From: JADJWR01 sp964610575
GTDB lineage: Bacteria > Pseudomonadota > Gammaproteobacteria > Burkholderiales > Burkholderiaceae_F
Assembly (NCBI GenBank): GCA_964610575.1
Contig: CAZSYX010000024.1
Span: forward strand, 1-41,043
Direction: 5' to 3'
DNA: 41,043 nucleotides
Part shown: positions 1 to 7,109 of the stretch, one piece after another
Layout: each line of letters starts with the position of its first letter
How positions within the stretch are numbered: position 1 is the stretch's first letter
Made by a program: the position numbers and the translations under genes
Notes under the pieces: generated by a model
What the model was told of the DNA's origin: nothing
The model's input: the letters and a program-made list of their open reading frames with translations, nothing else
Database searches by the model: none

Positions 1-54
1 TTTCCCCTTGCCGGTTTTCAAGACCGGTGCCTTAAACCGCTCGGCCACGCTTCC
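1..54 (-). tRNA. tRNA-Ser (anticodon UGA), 3' part cut by window edge
   Basis: Read on the minus strand, the segment starts GGAAGCG (acceptor 5' strand), then TG and a D-arm with the conserved GCCGAGCGGTTTAAGGC pattern. The anticodon arm follows, with stem CCGGT/ACCGG around the loop CTTGAAA, giving anticodon TGA. The start of the serine-type variable region is visible before the sequence ends, so the T-arm and acceptor 3' strand lie outside the window. The gene lies downstream of the sox operon on the same strand. Identity as serine UGA is read from the loop; the truncation prevents checking the full fold. Confidence 0.9.
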
Positions 55-101
55 GGAGCCGCGAGCATAAACGCTCGCTGGGTTCGAACCAGCCGGCTCG
101 C

Positions 102-617
102 CTACCGCGCACGCACCGTCCGCTGCGCTTCCTGGATCGCTGCCGACAGATAGCCGTCGTAGAAACCGGAGGCATCGATGCCCACCAGCGGCTTGCCAAT
201 CGGCGCGAGGCTGGAGTCGACCAGTTGCACCACCGGCACCATGCGTATGCCGAAGTGGGCGGCGAGTTCGGCTTCCGTCTGCGGCGCGCCGCCGAGGCCG
301 GTGAAGCTGCGCCGGCTGACGATCTCCACCTCGCGGATCAGCAGGCTGCCCGCGCTTTCCTTCAGTCTCGGAGCGAGGTAGTTGCGCCGCACCTCGATGC
401 AGTAGGGGCAGCCCGAGGTGCTGAAGAACAGCAGCAGCGGGATGCGCTCGCGACGCATCTGTGCCGCGACGCTGCGCAGATCCTCGATGCGCGGCAGTTC
501 GACGGTTTCTGCCTTGCGCTGCGCCCGCGCAGCGACGGGCACCAATGCGGCAAGCGGCGCAAGCGCCATCGACGCCAGCACCGCCCGACGGTCGGCGGCG
601 CGACGAGCGCGCGCCAT
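102..617 (-). CDS. Periplasmic thioredoxin-fold protein, SoxW/SoxS-like
   Basis: A 171-residue protein with an N-terminal export signal (basic start, hydrophobic segment at about residues 12-32 ending in ARA) and a thioredoxin-type active site SGCPYC, Cys70 and Cys73. The CPYC pair sits at the start of a helix after a hydrophobic strand (IPLLLFF), as in DsbA/SoxW-type folds. It lies 8 bases after soxB on the same strand and is the last gene of the sox run before tRNA-Ser. Thiol-disulfide proteins in sox loci are known to reduce or reactivate SoxYZ or to process disulfide intermediates; that role is inferred here. The ATG at 617 is the start that yields the signal peptide; the open frame continues upstream over soxB without meaning. 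Exact assignment to SoxW or SoxS is not possible by eye. Confidence 0.8.
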   Translation of the reverse strand: MARARRAADRRAVLASMALAPLAALVPVAARAQRKAETVELPRIEDLRSVAAQMRRERIPLLLFFSTSGCPYCIEVRRNYLAPRLKESAGSLLIREVEIVSRRSFTGLGGAPQTEAELAAHFGIRMVPVVQLVDSSLAPIGKPLVGIDASGFYDGYLSAAIQEAQRTVRAR

Positions 618-625
618 CGGTCGCT

Positions 626-2344
626 CTACGCCAGGCCCGGGTTGCCTTTCATGCCCTTGATCGCAGGCAGGTTGAGCCTGGGCGCCTTGAGCACCTTCTG
701 GTCGCGCAGGTACTTGGCCACCACGTCCCAGATCGGCTCGCCGGTCACGCCTTCCTGCACCGACGCCCAGCCGGCCACCTTGTAGTTCTTGTTCGGCTCG
801 ATCGGCTTGCCGCCGAGCGTCATGTCGCTGATCCGCTTGCCCATCGCCGCCATCGGATCGATCGAATACGACAGACCGCCGACGCGGACCATGTCGCCGC
901 CCTGCTGCAGGTACGGATCCGGGTTGAACAGGTTGTCGGCGACGTCCTCGAGCACCGTCTTGATCATCTCGCCGGACATGTCGTTGACTGTCGTCGCCGG
1001 GTAGGTCACCGCGGTCTGGTCGAGCACGTGCTCCATCAGGATGTCCTGCCCGGGCAGCAGCGAGGTGCCCCAGCGGAAGCCGGGCGAAAACGCGATGTCG
1101 GCACCCTTCACCTTCATCAGCGCATCGCAGATCACCTGGTCGAAGGTGCCATTGAAGTTGCCGCGGCGATAGAGCAGCCCCTCGGTGACCGCCAGCTTCT
1201 CGGCGAGCTTCGACTCGTACGGCCCGCGCACCTTCTTGATGAAGGCTTCCATCTCGGCATCGGCCGGCAGCAGGTTGGCGAACACCGGCAGCAGCTTGTA
1301 GCGGAAGTCGGTGACCTTGCCGCCCTTGACATCGAAGTCGAGCACGCCGAGGAACTTGCCGTTGCTGCCGGCGTTGGTGACCAGCGTCTGGCCGCCGGCG
1401 TTCTTGACGATCGAGGGCGCCGGCACGCCGTCGTGCGTATGGCCGCCCATGATGGCGTCTATGCCGCGCACGCGGCTGGCCATTTTGAGATCGACGTCCA
1501 TGCCGTTGTGCGACAGCACGACCACCACCTGTGCGCCCTTGCCGCGCGCCTCGTCGACCCACTTCTGCATGGTGTCGTCCTTGATGCCGAAGCTCCAGTC
1601 GGCAACCATGTGGCGCGGGTTGGCGATCGGCGTGTACGGGAACGCCTGGCCGATGACGGCCACCTTGACGCCGTTCATCTCCTTGATGGTGTAGGCGGGA
1701 AAGACCTGGTCGCCGAAGTCGCTGGTGACCACATTTTGCGCAACGAAATCGATCTTGCCCTTGAAGTCCTTCTCGACGATCTCCTGCACGCGCTTCATGC
1801 CGTAGGTCATTTCCCAGTGCGGCGTCATGACGTCGACACCGAGCAGCTTGCAGGCATCGACCATGTCCTGCGCATTGGTCCACAGCGACGTGCCTGAACC
1901 CTGCCAGGTGTCGCCGCCGTCGAGCAGCAAGGCCCCCGGGCGGCTCGCCTTCAGCCGCTTGACGAGCGTGGCCAGATGGGCGAAGCCGCCGACCTTGCCG
2001 TAGGTTCTCGCCGCCGCGTCGAAGTCGAGAAAGGTGAAGGCGTGCGCGTCGATCGTCTTCGGCTGGATGCCGAAGTGGCGCAGCAGATGCTCGCCGACCA
2101 GATGCGGTGGCTTGCCCTCGGCCTCGCCGATGCCGAGGTTGACGCTCGGCTCACGAAAGAAGATCGGCATCAGTTGCGCGTGGCAGTCGGTGAAGTGCAG
2201 CAGGTGCACGTTGCCGAAGCGCGGCAGCTCGTACATCTTCGCTGCCGCCGGCGCCTGGGCCAGCGCCTCACGCGCCGAGATCGGCATTCCCGCCGCCGCC
2301 GCGACGGCCAGCACCTGCATGAATTCACGTCTGTTCATCGACAT
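626..2344 (-). CDS. soxB: SoxB, thiosulfohydrolase of the Sox pathway
   Basis: A 572-residue protein of the 5'-nucleotidase/metallophosphatase type. SoxB releases sulfate from the sulfone group of SoxY-bound S-thiosulfonate using a dinuclear manganese site in the periplasm. The start is a twin-arginine signal (NRREFMQVLAV). Metal-binding motifs appear in the family order: HLLHFTDCHAQ (Asp53, His55), LLDGGDTWQGSG, LSHNGMD and GGHTHDG, followed by a C-terminal substrate domain with PGFRWGTSLLPG. Length matches family members (about 560-580). Two in-frame ATGs lie six bases apart at 2344 and 2338, so the start is uncertain by two codons. The gene follows the TlpA-like thioredoxin by 19 bases and is followed by a second thioredoxin after 8 bases, consistent with one transcript. 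Confidence 0.97.
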   Translation of the reverse strand: MSMNRREFMQVLAVAAAAGMPISAREALAQAPAAAKMYELPRFGNVHLLHFTDCHAQLMPIFFREPSVNLGIGEAEGKPPHLVGEHLLRHFGIQPKTIDAHAFTFLDFDAAARTYGKVGGFAHLATLVKRLKASRPGALLLDGGDTWQGSGTSLWTNAQDMVDACKLLGVDVMTPHWEMTYGMKRVQEIVEKDFKGKIDFVAQNVVTSDFGDQVFPAYTIKEMNGVKVAVIGQAFPYTPIANPRHMVADWSFGIKDDTMQKWVDEARGKGAQVVVVLSHNGMDVDLKMASRVRGIDAIMGGHTHDGVPAPSIVKNAGGQTLVTNAGSNGKFLGVLDFDVKGGKVTDFRYKLLPVFANLLPADAEMEAFIKKVRGPYESKLAEKLAVTEGLLYRRGNFNGTFDQVICDALMKVKGADIAFSPGFRWGTSLLPGQDILMEHVLDQTAVTYPATTVNDMSGEMIKTVLEDVADNLFNPDPYLQQGGDMVRVGGLSYSIDPMAAMGKRISDMTLGGKPIEPNKNYKVAGWASVQEGVTGEPIWDVVAKYLRDQKVLKAPRLNLPAIKGMKGNPGLA

Positions 2345-2363
2345 CCTGCAATCCTTCGGTTGG

Positions 2364-2870
2364 TCATTTCTTAGCAGCGAAACGCGTCAGCGCCGCGATG
2401 TCCTCAGGGAACATCTCGCCCCCCTCCCTGAAAACCACCTTGCCCGATGGCTCGACCACGTAGACCTCCGGCAGCGTTCGCCGCGGGCCGAACCACTTCT
2501 CGACTTCAATGCCAGCCATTGCCGCCGGAAAGGTGTAGCCGCGCGTGGCGATGTACTCGCGCGCCGACTCCACAGTCTTGTCAATCGTGAAGGTCAGCAC
2601 CTGCAGCCCGCGACCGCTCGCCGCTTCGTGCAGCTTCTGGATGTGCGGGTTCTGCCGCATGCAGAACGGGCACCACGAGGCCCACATCTGCACCACCACC
2701 GTCTGCTTCTGCAGGTCCGCAGCGCGCAGCACGCGGCCGTCGATCAGCTTGATGTCGGTCCACTTCACCGGCGCGTCGGCGGCCCTCGTCGGCGCGATCC
2801 AGGCAAGCGCGGCGACAGGCACCGCGGCGAGCAGGCGGCGGCGCGTCTCGGAGAAAGTCGGGATCTGCAT
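2364..2870 (-). CDS. TlpA-like periplasmic thioredoxin in sox operon
   Basis: A 168-residue exported thioredoxin of the TlpA/ResA type. It has a signal segment at residues 9-31 (TRRRLLAAVPVAALAW), then a strand ending in WASWCPFC with Cys67 and Cys70, and the cis-Pro region LPEVYVV. TlpA proteins reduce periplasmic disulfides, and in sox operons similar proteins are called SoxW. A role in keeping SoxY or cytochrome thiols reduced is inferred from position between soxX and soxB. The ATG at 2870 is preferred because it starts just before the signal; a TTG at 2888 in the same frame would add six residues. Neither start has a strong Shine-Dalgarno match. It differs clearly from the second thioredoxin at 102-617 (WCPFC against GCPYC), so the two are not recent duplicates. 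Confidence 0.85.
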   Translation of the reverse strand: MQIPTFSETRRRLLAAVPVAALAWIAPTRAADAPVKWTDIKLIDGRVLRAADLQKQTVVVQMWASWCPFCMRQNPHIQKLHEAASGRGLQVLTFTIDKTVESAREYIATRGYTFPAAMAGIEVEKWFGPRRTLPEVYVVEPSGKVVFREGGEMFPEDIAALTRFAAKK

Positions 2871-2931
2871 CAGGGAGCCGCCCGGCAAATGCTGCGCCGG
2901 GCGGAGTTCGGGATCGAGGGCAGTCAGCGGC

Positions 2932-3540
2932 TTACTGGTTGACCGGCGAATTGGGATCGAGCAGCAGCGCCATCACGTTGCGGATCTGCTCCTCGGTGAG
3001 GATGCCGGCGTCGCCGAAGCGCGGCATCGACGAGCAGGCGTTGTACGCGTGGGTGTTCCAGATCTTGGCCCACGTGTAGCGCTTGATGTCGTCGCTGTAG
3101 CCGCGCAGCTTGCCGTAGTTGTACAGCGACGGGCCGATGTTGCCGTAGGAGATCTCGGCCTTGGTCAACTGGTGGCAGGCATAGCAGTTGCCGCCGGCCA
3201 CCGTGCCGGGCGGGTCGCTCCATTGCAGGCCGACGCCGGTCTGCGCGACTCGCTCGCCCAGCTTGTGGTCGCCGAGCCACTTGCCGTCGGCCGGGAACTT
3301 GACTGCCGCCAGTGCCTGCTTTTCCAGCCGATCGCGCACGTCCTTCGGCGGGTCGTTGCCGGTTTCGGAGCAGACCTTCTGCAGCTCGGTCTGGCTCAGC
3401 CGGTCGACCTTGGCGATGCCGCGATCGCGGAAGCTGGAGTTGATGACGGCAAGGGTTTCGTCCTTGGTCGGCGGCGTGTAGGTGGCGCAGCCAGCCGCCG
3501 CGGCGGCAGCGGCCGCCGCGATAACGAGAGTCTTCTTCAT
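2932..3540 (-). CDS. soxX: SoxX, c-type cytochrome subunit of SoxAX
   Basis: A 202-residue exported cytochrome with one haem motif, CYACH (Cys119, Cys122, His123), and a distal SSMPRFG segment (Met172) typical of the methionine axial ligand in SoxX. SoxAX joins thiosulfate to the SoxY cysteine oxidatively. The signal peptide is striking: MKKTLVI, nine alanine codons, then GC at residues 17-18. AAGC could act as a weak lipobox, so this may be a lipoprotein, but the usual Leu at -3 is missing. Extra cysteines at 57 and 169 are seen. The length fits the longer form of SoxX. It lies 16 bases downstream of soxA, the usual order in such operons. Confidence 0.95.
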   Translation of the reverse strand: MKKTLVIAAAAAAAAAGCATYTPPTKDETLAVINSSFRDRGIAKVDRLSQTELQKVCSETGNDPPKDVRDRLEKQALAAVKFPADGKWLGDHKLGERVAQTGVGLQWSDPPGTVAGGNCYACHQLTKAEISYGNIGPSLYNYGKLRGYSDDIKRYTWAKIWNTHAYNACSSMPRFGDAGILTEEQIRNVMALLLDPNSPVNQ

Positions 3541-3556
3541 CTCTGCTTGTCTCCGG

Positions 3557-4390
3557 TCAGCGCTTGATTGCGGGCGAGTCCATCTTGCCGCCGGCGGCCT
3601 TCACGCCGAGGAAGGTGATCAGGTCGACGGTTCCCTGCGAGATGAAGATCGGCTCCGGCCAGCGCTGCTGGCGGAAGCAGTCGTTGATGCGCCACTGCAT
3701 CGTGCGCAGCGCGCCCTGCGAGACGCGGTACGCGGGCCAGGTGGCGAAGGCGCGCTGCGCCGGCGCGGGCTTCTCGAAGTTGGGCAGGTCCTGCAGGCGG
3801 ATGCGCTGGCCGTCGATCCCGTGGCAGGTCGAGCAGGCGAAGTCGTAAGGGCCGGCGCGCATGTAGAAGAGCTGCTTGCCGCGGTCGTGGGCCGCTCTTT
3901 CCTTCGGATGGTTCTGCGGCACGGCGATAGTCGCGCCGCGCGACTGTTCGACCACGTAGGTGGTGATCGACTCGATGTCGGTCTGCCGCTGGCCGGCACC
4001 GGAGAACGGGCTCTTGACCACCGTCGCGCGGTCGAAGCCTTGCAGCGTGACCATGCAGTGCACCAGCCGCGACTCGAAGTCCATCACCTGGTCGACGTCG
4101 GCAAAGTAACGCGGCAGCTTCGCATAGGCGCCCTTGACCACGCCGGGTCCGAGGCCGATGTCGCACTGCTCGAGCGAAGCGTTCTTCGGGCCGCGCCTGG
4201 TCTTCCACAACTCCTCGCCGCGAACGACCAGCAGTTCCGCCGGATTGCCCTCCTGGAGCATCTGCCGGTAGCGCTCGATCTCCTCGATCGTGCGGTCCTT
4301 CTCCTGCGCGGCAGCCCCGGCGGTCGCCAATGCCAGCGCTGCCGCCAGCACGGCGCCCCTTGCGCCCCCTCTACTGCTAACTGCACTCAT
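3557..4390 (-). CDS. soxA: SoxA, monohaem c-type cytochrome subunit of SoxAX
   Basis: A 277-residue exported protein (hydrophobic signal about residues 11-28, ending AAA-QEK). It carries a single haem motif CSTCH at residues 186-190 and the family active-site cysteine in NDCFRQQRWPEP (Cys238), which in known SoxA is a persulfidated haem ligand. The N-terminal half has only isolated Cys76 and Cys112 where dihaem SoxA has a second CXXCH. This matches the monohaem class, in which the two cysteines form a disulfide. It is the catalytic subunit that conjugates thiosulfate to SoxYZ. It precedes soxX by 16 bases; the ATG at 4390 gives a normal signal. Confidence 0.96.
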   Translation of the reverse strand: MSAVSSRGGARGAVLAAALALATAGAAAQEKDRTIEEIERYRQMLQEGNPAELLVVRGEELWKTRRGPKNASLEQCDIGLGPGVVKGAYAKLPRYFADVDQVMDFESRLVHCMVTLQGFDRATVVKSPFSGAGQRQTDIESITTYVVEQSRGATIAVPQNHPKERAAHDRGKQLFYMRAGPYDFACSTCHGIDGQRIRLQDLPNFEKPAPAQRAFATWPAYRVSQGALRTMQWRINDCFRQQRWPEPIFISQGTVDLITFLGVKAAGGKMDSPAIKR

Positions 4391-4435
4391 CGCATCTCCT
4401 TGGTGCTTGGTGGTTGCATGAAATCCCCACCCTCT

Positions 4436-4882
4436 TCAGGGGCGTAGGTACGCAAATCCCTCCCGGATCTGAAGCTTGGCCGCCTCGGCGACGCCCGATT
4501 CGACGATGGTGACTTCCGGAATCACCTTCGACTTGTCGATCTTGCGCGTGACCAGCGTGTTGTTGCAGAGGCGGAAGTCGACGCCCTTGCCTTTCAGGTC
4601 CTGGATGGTGGCGTCGAACGGGTTGCCGTTGCGGTCCTTGGCCCCATCGAGCATGAACAGGATGCCGTCGCCGTTGGATACGACGACGATCTTCGCCTTC
4701 GGGTCGGCATTCAGGTGGTTGCGCACATTGCCCATCGCCCGCTGCGCCTCGTCGAGCCCGTTGGTGAGGTGATAGACGGTCTTGATCGGCGGCGGCTCCT
4801 GGTTGACGGTTGCGCAGCCGGCCAGGCCTGCGACGACCGTCGCGGCAGCCATGCCGCGGATCAACGGGTCGACGTACTTCAT
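4436..4882 (-). CDS. DsrE-family lipoprotein in sox operon
   Basis: A 148-residue protein. The N-terminus is a lipoprotein signal (MKYVDPLIRG, hydrophobic stretch, LAGC with Cys23 as the predicted lipidated residue). The mature part reads like a DsrE/DsrF/TusD-type small domain: TVYHLTNG strand, IVVVSNGDGILFML, and a single conserved-looking Cys106 in the sequence VDFRLCNNTL, the position where DsrE-like proteins carry sulfane sulfur. The start at 4882 is preceded by AAGGAG at good spacing. It sits between soxZ and soxA, where some operons carry other small sox genes. A role in periplasmic sulfur transfer or in partnering SoxAX/SoxYZ is inferred, not shown. It is not a recognisable SoxK. Confidence 0.8.
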   Translation of the reverse strand: MKYVDPLIRGMAAATVVAGLAGCATVNQEPPPIKTVYHLTNGLDEAQRAMGNVRNHLNADPKAKIVVVSNGDGILFMLDGAKDRNGNPFDATIQDLKGKGVDFRLCNNTLVTRKIDKSKVIPEVTIVESGVAEAAKLQIREGFAYLRP

Positions 4883-4920
4883 GCGGACTGCTCCTTGAGT
4901 GGGCACTGCGGGCAAATACA

Positions 4921-4949
4921 GCGCCCCGTGTTGTCTCGACACGGGGCGC
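4921..4949 (-). promoter_or_regulatory. Perfect 11-bp stem-loop between soxZ and the DsrE gene
   Basis: GCGCCCCGTGT at 4921-4931 is exactly complementary to ACACGGGGCGC at 4939-4949, with a seven-base loop. On the transcript it stands about 150 bases after the soxZ stop and just before the ribosome binding site of the DsrE lipoprotein gene. No run of U follows, so it is more likely a processing or stability element, or an attenuating structure, than a full intrinsic terminator. A weaker dyad at 4992-5018 (palindromic CACCCCGGGGTG flanked by GCCGG and CCGGC) lies in the same gap. Confidence 0.5.
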
Positions 4950-5100
4950 CTTTGAAACCTTCCCGGACCGCAACCTCGCTGCCGCCTCCCGGCCGGTTGC
5001 ACCCCGGGGTGTGCCGGCTCTTGTAACGCTGCTGCGCAGGCCCACGGCCCTGTGCACCGCCCGCCGGACGGAAACCCGGGCGGGCAGCAATCGGGCAGAA

Positions 5101-5412
5101 CTAGTTGATCACCGCCTTGTCGGTGCGGGTCTCGCCCTTGTTGTCGACCCAGGTGACCACCAGTTCGTCGCCCTTCTTGCCGCCGGTGAACTTGAACTGC
5201 AGGTAGGGGTTCTTGGAAACCGCGGCGCCCCATTCGGCCGACAGGACGGTCTTGCCGGCGTGAGTCACGGTGACGGTCTGGATGAAATGGGCCGGCACCA
5301 GGTTGCCGGCGGAATCGCGCCGCTGGCCACCTTCCATCTCGTGGCTCATCAGCACGCGAACATCGACCGTATCGCCCTGGGCAGTGGCGCGGATTCGCAT
5401 CGGATCGGGCAT
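5101..5412 (-). CDS. soxZ: SoxZ, sulfur-carrier partner of SoxY
   Basis: A 103-residue protein without a signal peptide. Features match SoxZ: MPDPMRIRA start, VRVLMSHEMEGGQRRD, LVPAHFIQTVTVTHAGKTV, and the ending LVVTWVDNKGETRTDKAVIN. SoxZ pairs with SoxY and is exported with it by the Tat system, folding around the SoxY swinging arm. The gene follows soxY by 44 bases. A gap of about 200 bases with stem-loops follows it. Confidence 0.96.
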   Translation of the reverse strand: MPDPMRIRATAQGDTVDVRVLMSHEMEGGQRRDSAGNLVPAHFIQTVTVTHAGKTVLSAEWGAAVSKNPYLQFKFTGGKKGDELVVTWVDNKGETRTDKAVIN

Positions 5413-5456
5413 GTCTCTTCTCCTAACTCGCTAAGTTTCGATCGGCACCAGGTTGA

Positions 5457-5921
5457 TCAGCCGCCGCAGCCGCCGAGGGTGACCTTCACTTCCTTCGACG
5501 CGACGTAGAACTTGTCGTTGGCCTTGACCAGCGCGTAGACGTTCGACGTCTGCCCCATCTTGATCCGGGTGGCAACGTTGGCCTCGGTGCCCTGCGGAAT
5601 GTTGAAGCCGGCGGCCAGCATGTTCGGGTTCTTCTCGACCAGGATGTAAACGGCCTGGGTATTGGGGATCTTGCTGGCAACGCCCACCGGCACCACGGCG
5701 CCGTTCTCGGCGATGTCGGGCGCGGTGATGGCGATGTCGGCGCTCTCGGCCGGCGTGCCGCCGAGGATCTTGTAGGTGTCGGCCATGCTCTTCGTTTCGA
5801 AGGCGGCCTTGTTCCACGCCTGCTGCTGCGCAAATGCCTCACGAGTGCTCAGCAAGCCCGCCGCGGCGAGCAGGCCAAACACACCGGTCAGCTTCATGAA
5901 GTCGCGACGGTTCTCGCTCAT
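5457..5921 (-). CDS. soxY: SoxY, sulfur-carrier subunit of SoxYZ
   Basis: A 154-residue protein with a twin-arginine signal (ENRRDFMKLTGVFGLLAAAG) and the diagnostic C-terminal arm VTLGGCGG, whose Cys152 carries the thiosulfate-derived sulfur during the Sox cycle. The start at 5921 is supported by GGAGG at ideal spacing; an in-frame ATG at 5948 would place nine extra residues before the Tat motif and has no such site. Upstream lies an unusually AT-rich segment that may hold a promoter of its own for soxYZ. Confidence 0.97.
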   Translation of the reverse strand: MSENRRDFMKLTGVFGLLAAAGLLSTREAFAQQQAWNKAAFETKSMADTYKILGGTPAESADIAITAPDIAENGAVVPVGVASKIPNTQAVYILVEKNPNMLAAGFNIPQGTEANVATRIKMGQTSNVYALVKANDKFYVASKEVKVTLGGCGG

Positions 5922-5937
5922 GTCTGTCCTCCAGTTG

Positions 5938-6022
5938 ACTTGGATCAATCAAGAAAATTTCAAAATCTTAATCAAAAATGACCACGCACTTCGACTGCCT
6001 CGACTGCTGGGGATTTCCCCAG
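5938..6022 (-). promoter_or_regulatory. AT-rich leader with dyads upstream of soxY, possible internal promoter
   Basis: The soxD-soxY gap breaks the GC-rich pattern of the window with a stretch at 5938-5980 made largely of A and T. It contains the imperfect dyad ATCAAGA...TCTTAAT. Further upstream on the transcript are a direct repeat TCGACTGC (5991-5998 and 6000-6007) and a perfect hairpin CTGGGG-ATTT-CCCCAG at 6007-6022 just after the soxD stop. This could combine an end or pause after soxCD with a promoter for soxYZ. No convincing -35/-10 pair could be fixed. Confidence 0.35.
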
Positions 6023-6032
6023 ACAGGTATGA

Positions 6033-7109
6033 CTACTTGGCACCACCCAGGATCCACTTCGCCACGGCCTGGGCCTCGGCATCGGTGAGCGCAGGCTGGG
6101 CCGGCATGGGGATCTGACCCCAGGCGCCGACGCCGCCCAACTTCATTTTCTCGACCAGGTAGGCCGCCGCGTCGCCGCGGCTGGCGTACTTCGTGCCGAT
6201 TTCCTGGAACGACGGCCCGACCACCTTGCTTGCCACCGCGTGGCAGGCAGTGCACGCGCGCGCCTTGAGGACGTCGGCCGGGTTGGGACCCGCCGCTGCC
6301 GCCGCCGGAGCCGCGGCTGCCACCTTGACGGCCCCTGCCTTGCCCTGCTCGTAGCGGGTCGTGTCGATGCCGCGCATCGGTCCCAGCGGCCGCTTCTGCT
6401 CGGCCAGGTTGCCGTGCGCGTTGCGGGCAAACTCAGGCAGTTGCGAGGCGATCTTCATTTCTCCCTTGACGCAGTCCTTCATGCACAGCGAGCCCTGCAC
6501 ATCCGGCTTGCCCTTGACGCTGCGCATGCCGTGCTCCGTCGTCATGCCGTTGCGGTTCGGCATCTGCACCTTGAGGATGTTCTGGTCGCTGAGCTCGAAG
6601 TCCTCCGGAACGATCTCGTTCAGGTGCAGCACGTAGGCGGTGACCGCATAGACCGCGTCGACTGACATCGACTGCGGTGCCGTCCACGGCATCGCGCGGT
6701 TGATGTAGTCCCAAAGCGTGGTGGCGTAATTGAGCTTGTTGCCGACCGTGCGCACTTCGCCGCCCTTCAGGCTAGCGGCGCGTCCGGTCTTCAGGTCTTC
6801 CTTGGTGACGCCGCCGGCGATCACCATGTAGTTGTTGCTCTCGCCGAAGGTGCCGTGGCAGGAGGCGCACTGCGCGTCGTAGATCTCCTGACCCTGGCGC
6901 GCGCTGCCCTTGCCTTTCTTGACGCCGTGGCCGTCCGGTCGGACGTCGATGTCCCAGCCGGCGATTTCCTGCGGCGTGGCGAGGCGGCCGAAGCCGAAGC
7001 GCCCGCCGTCGCCGGCCTGCGCCAGCGCCGAAGTTGCCAGAAGGATCGACACCGCGCCGATCGCGCCGCCGGCGGCGGCCCAACGCACCGCCTTACCCGA
7101 GCTGGACAT
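6033..7109 (-). CDS. soxD: SoxD, dihaem cytochrome c subunit of sulfane dehydrogenase
   Basis: A 358-residue exported cytochrome with two haem motifs: CASCH at residues 81-85, and CTACH at residues 286-290. They are separated by a central domain containing LWDYINRAMPW and a Cys pair in SLCMKDC. A Pro/Ala-rich linker (about residues 262-277) joins the C-terminal haem domain. SoxD takes electrons from the molybdenum subunit SoxC during oxidation of the sulfane sulfur left on SoxY. The ATG at 7109 is chosen because GAGAGG precedes it; another ATG at 7124 adds five residues. It overlaps the end of soxC by 17 bases, implying coupled translation. Confidence 0.95.
   Translation of the reverse strand: MSSSGKAVRWAAAGGAIGAVSILLATSALAQAGDGGRFGFGRLATPQEIAGWDIDVRPDGHGVKKGKGSARQGQEIYDAQCASCHGTFGESNNYMVIAGGVTKEDLKTGRAASLKGGEVRTVGNKLNYATTLWDYINRAMPWTAPQSMSVDAVYAVTAYVLHLNEIVPEDFELSDQNILKVQMPNRNGMTTEHGMRSVKGKPDVQGSLCMKDCVKGEMKIASQLPEFARNAHGNLAEQKRPLGPMRGIDTTRYEQGKAGAVKVAAAAPAAAAAGPNPADVLKARACTACHAVASKVVGPSFQEIGTKYASRGDAAAYLVEKMKLGGVGAWGQIPMPAQPALTDAEAQAVAKWILGGAK

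Noticed and set aside
77..93. A second tRNA suggested by the T-arm-like sequence
   Set aside because: No acceptor, D-arm or anticodon arm can be built in the adjacent bases, which are the end of a coding region.
102..1883. A 593-codon open frame on the minus strand running across soxB
   Set aside because: Only its last 171 codons make a sensible protein (the thioredoxin). The rest is an Arg/Gly/Gln-rich out-of-frame reading of soxB.
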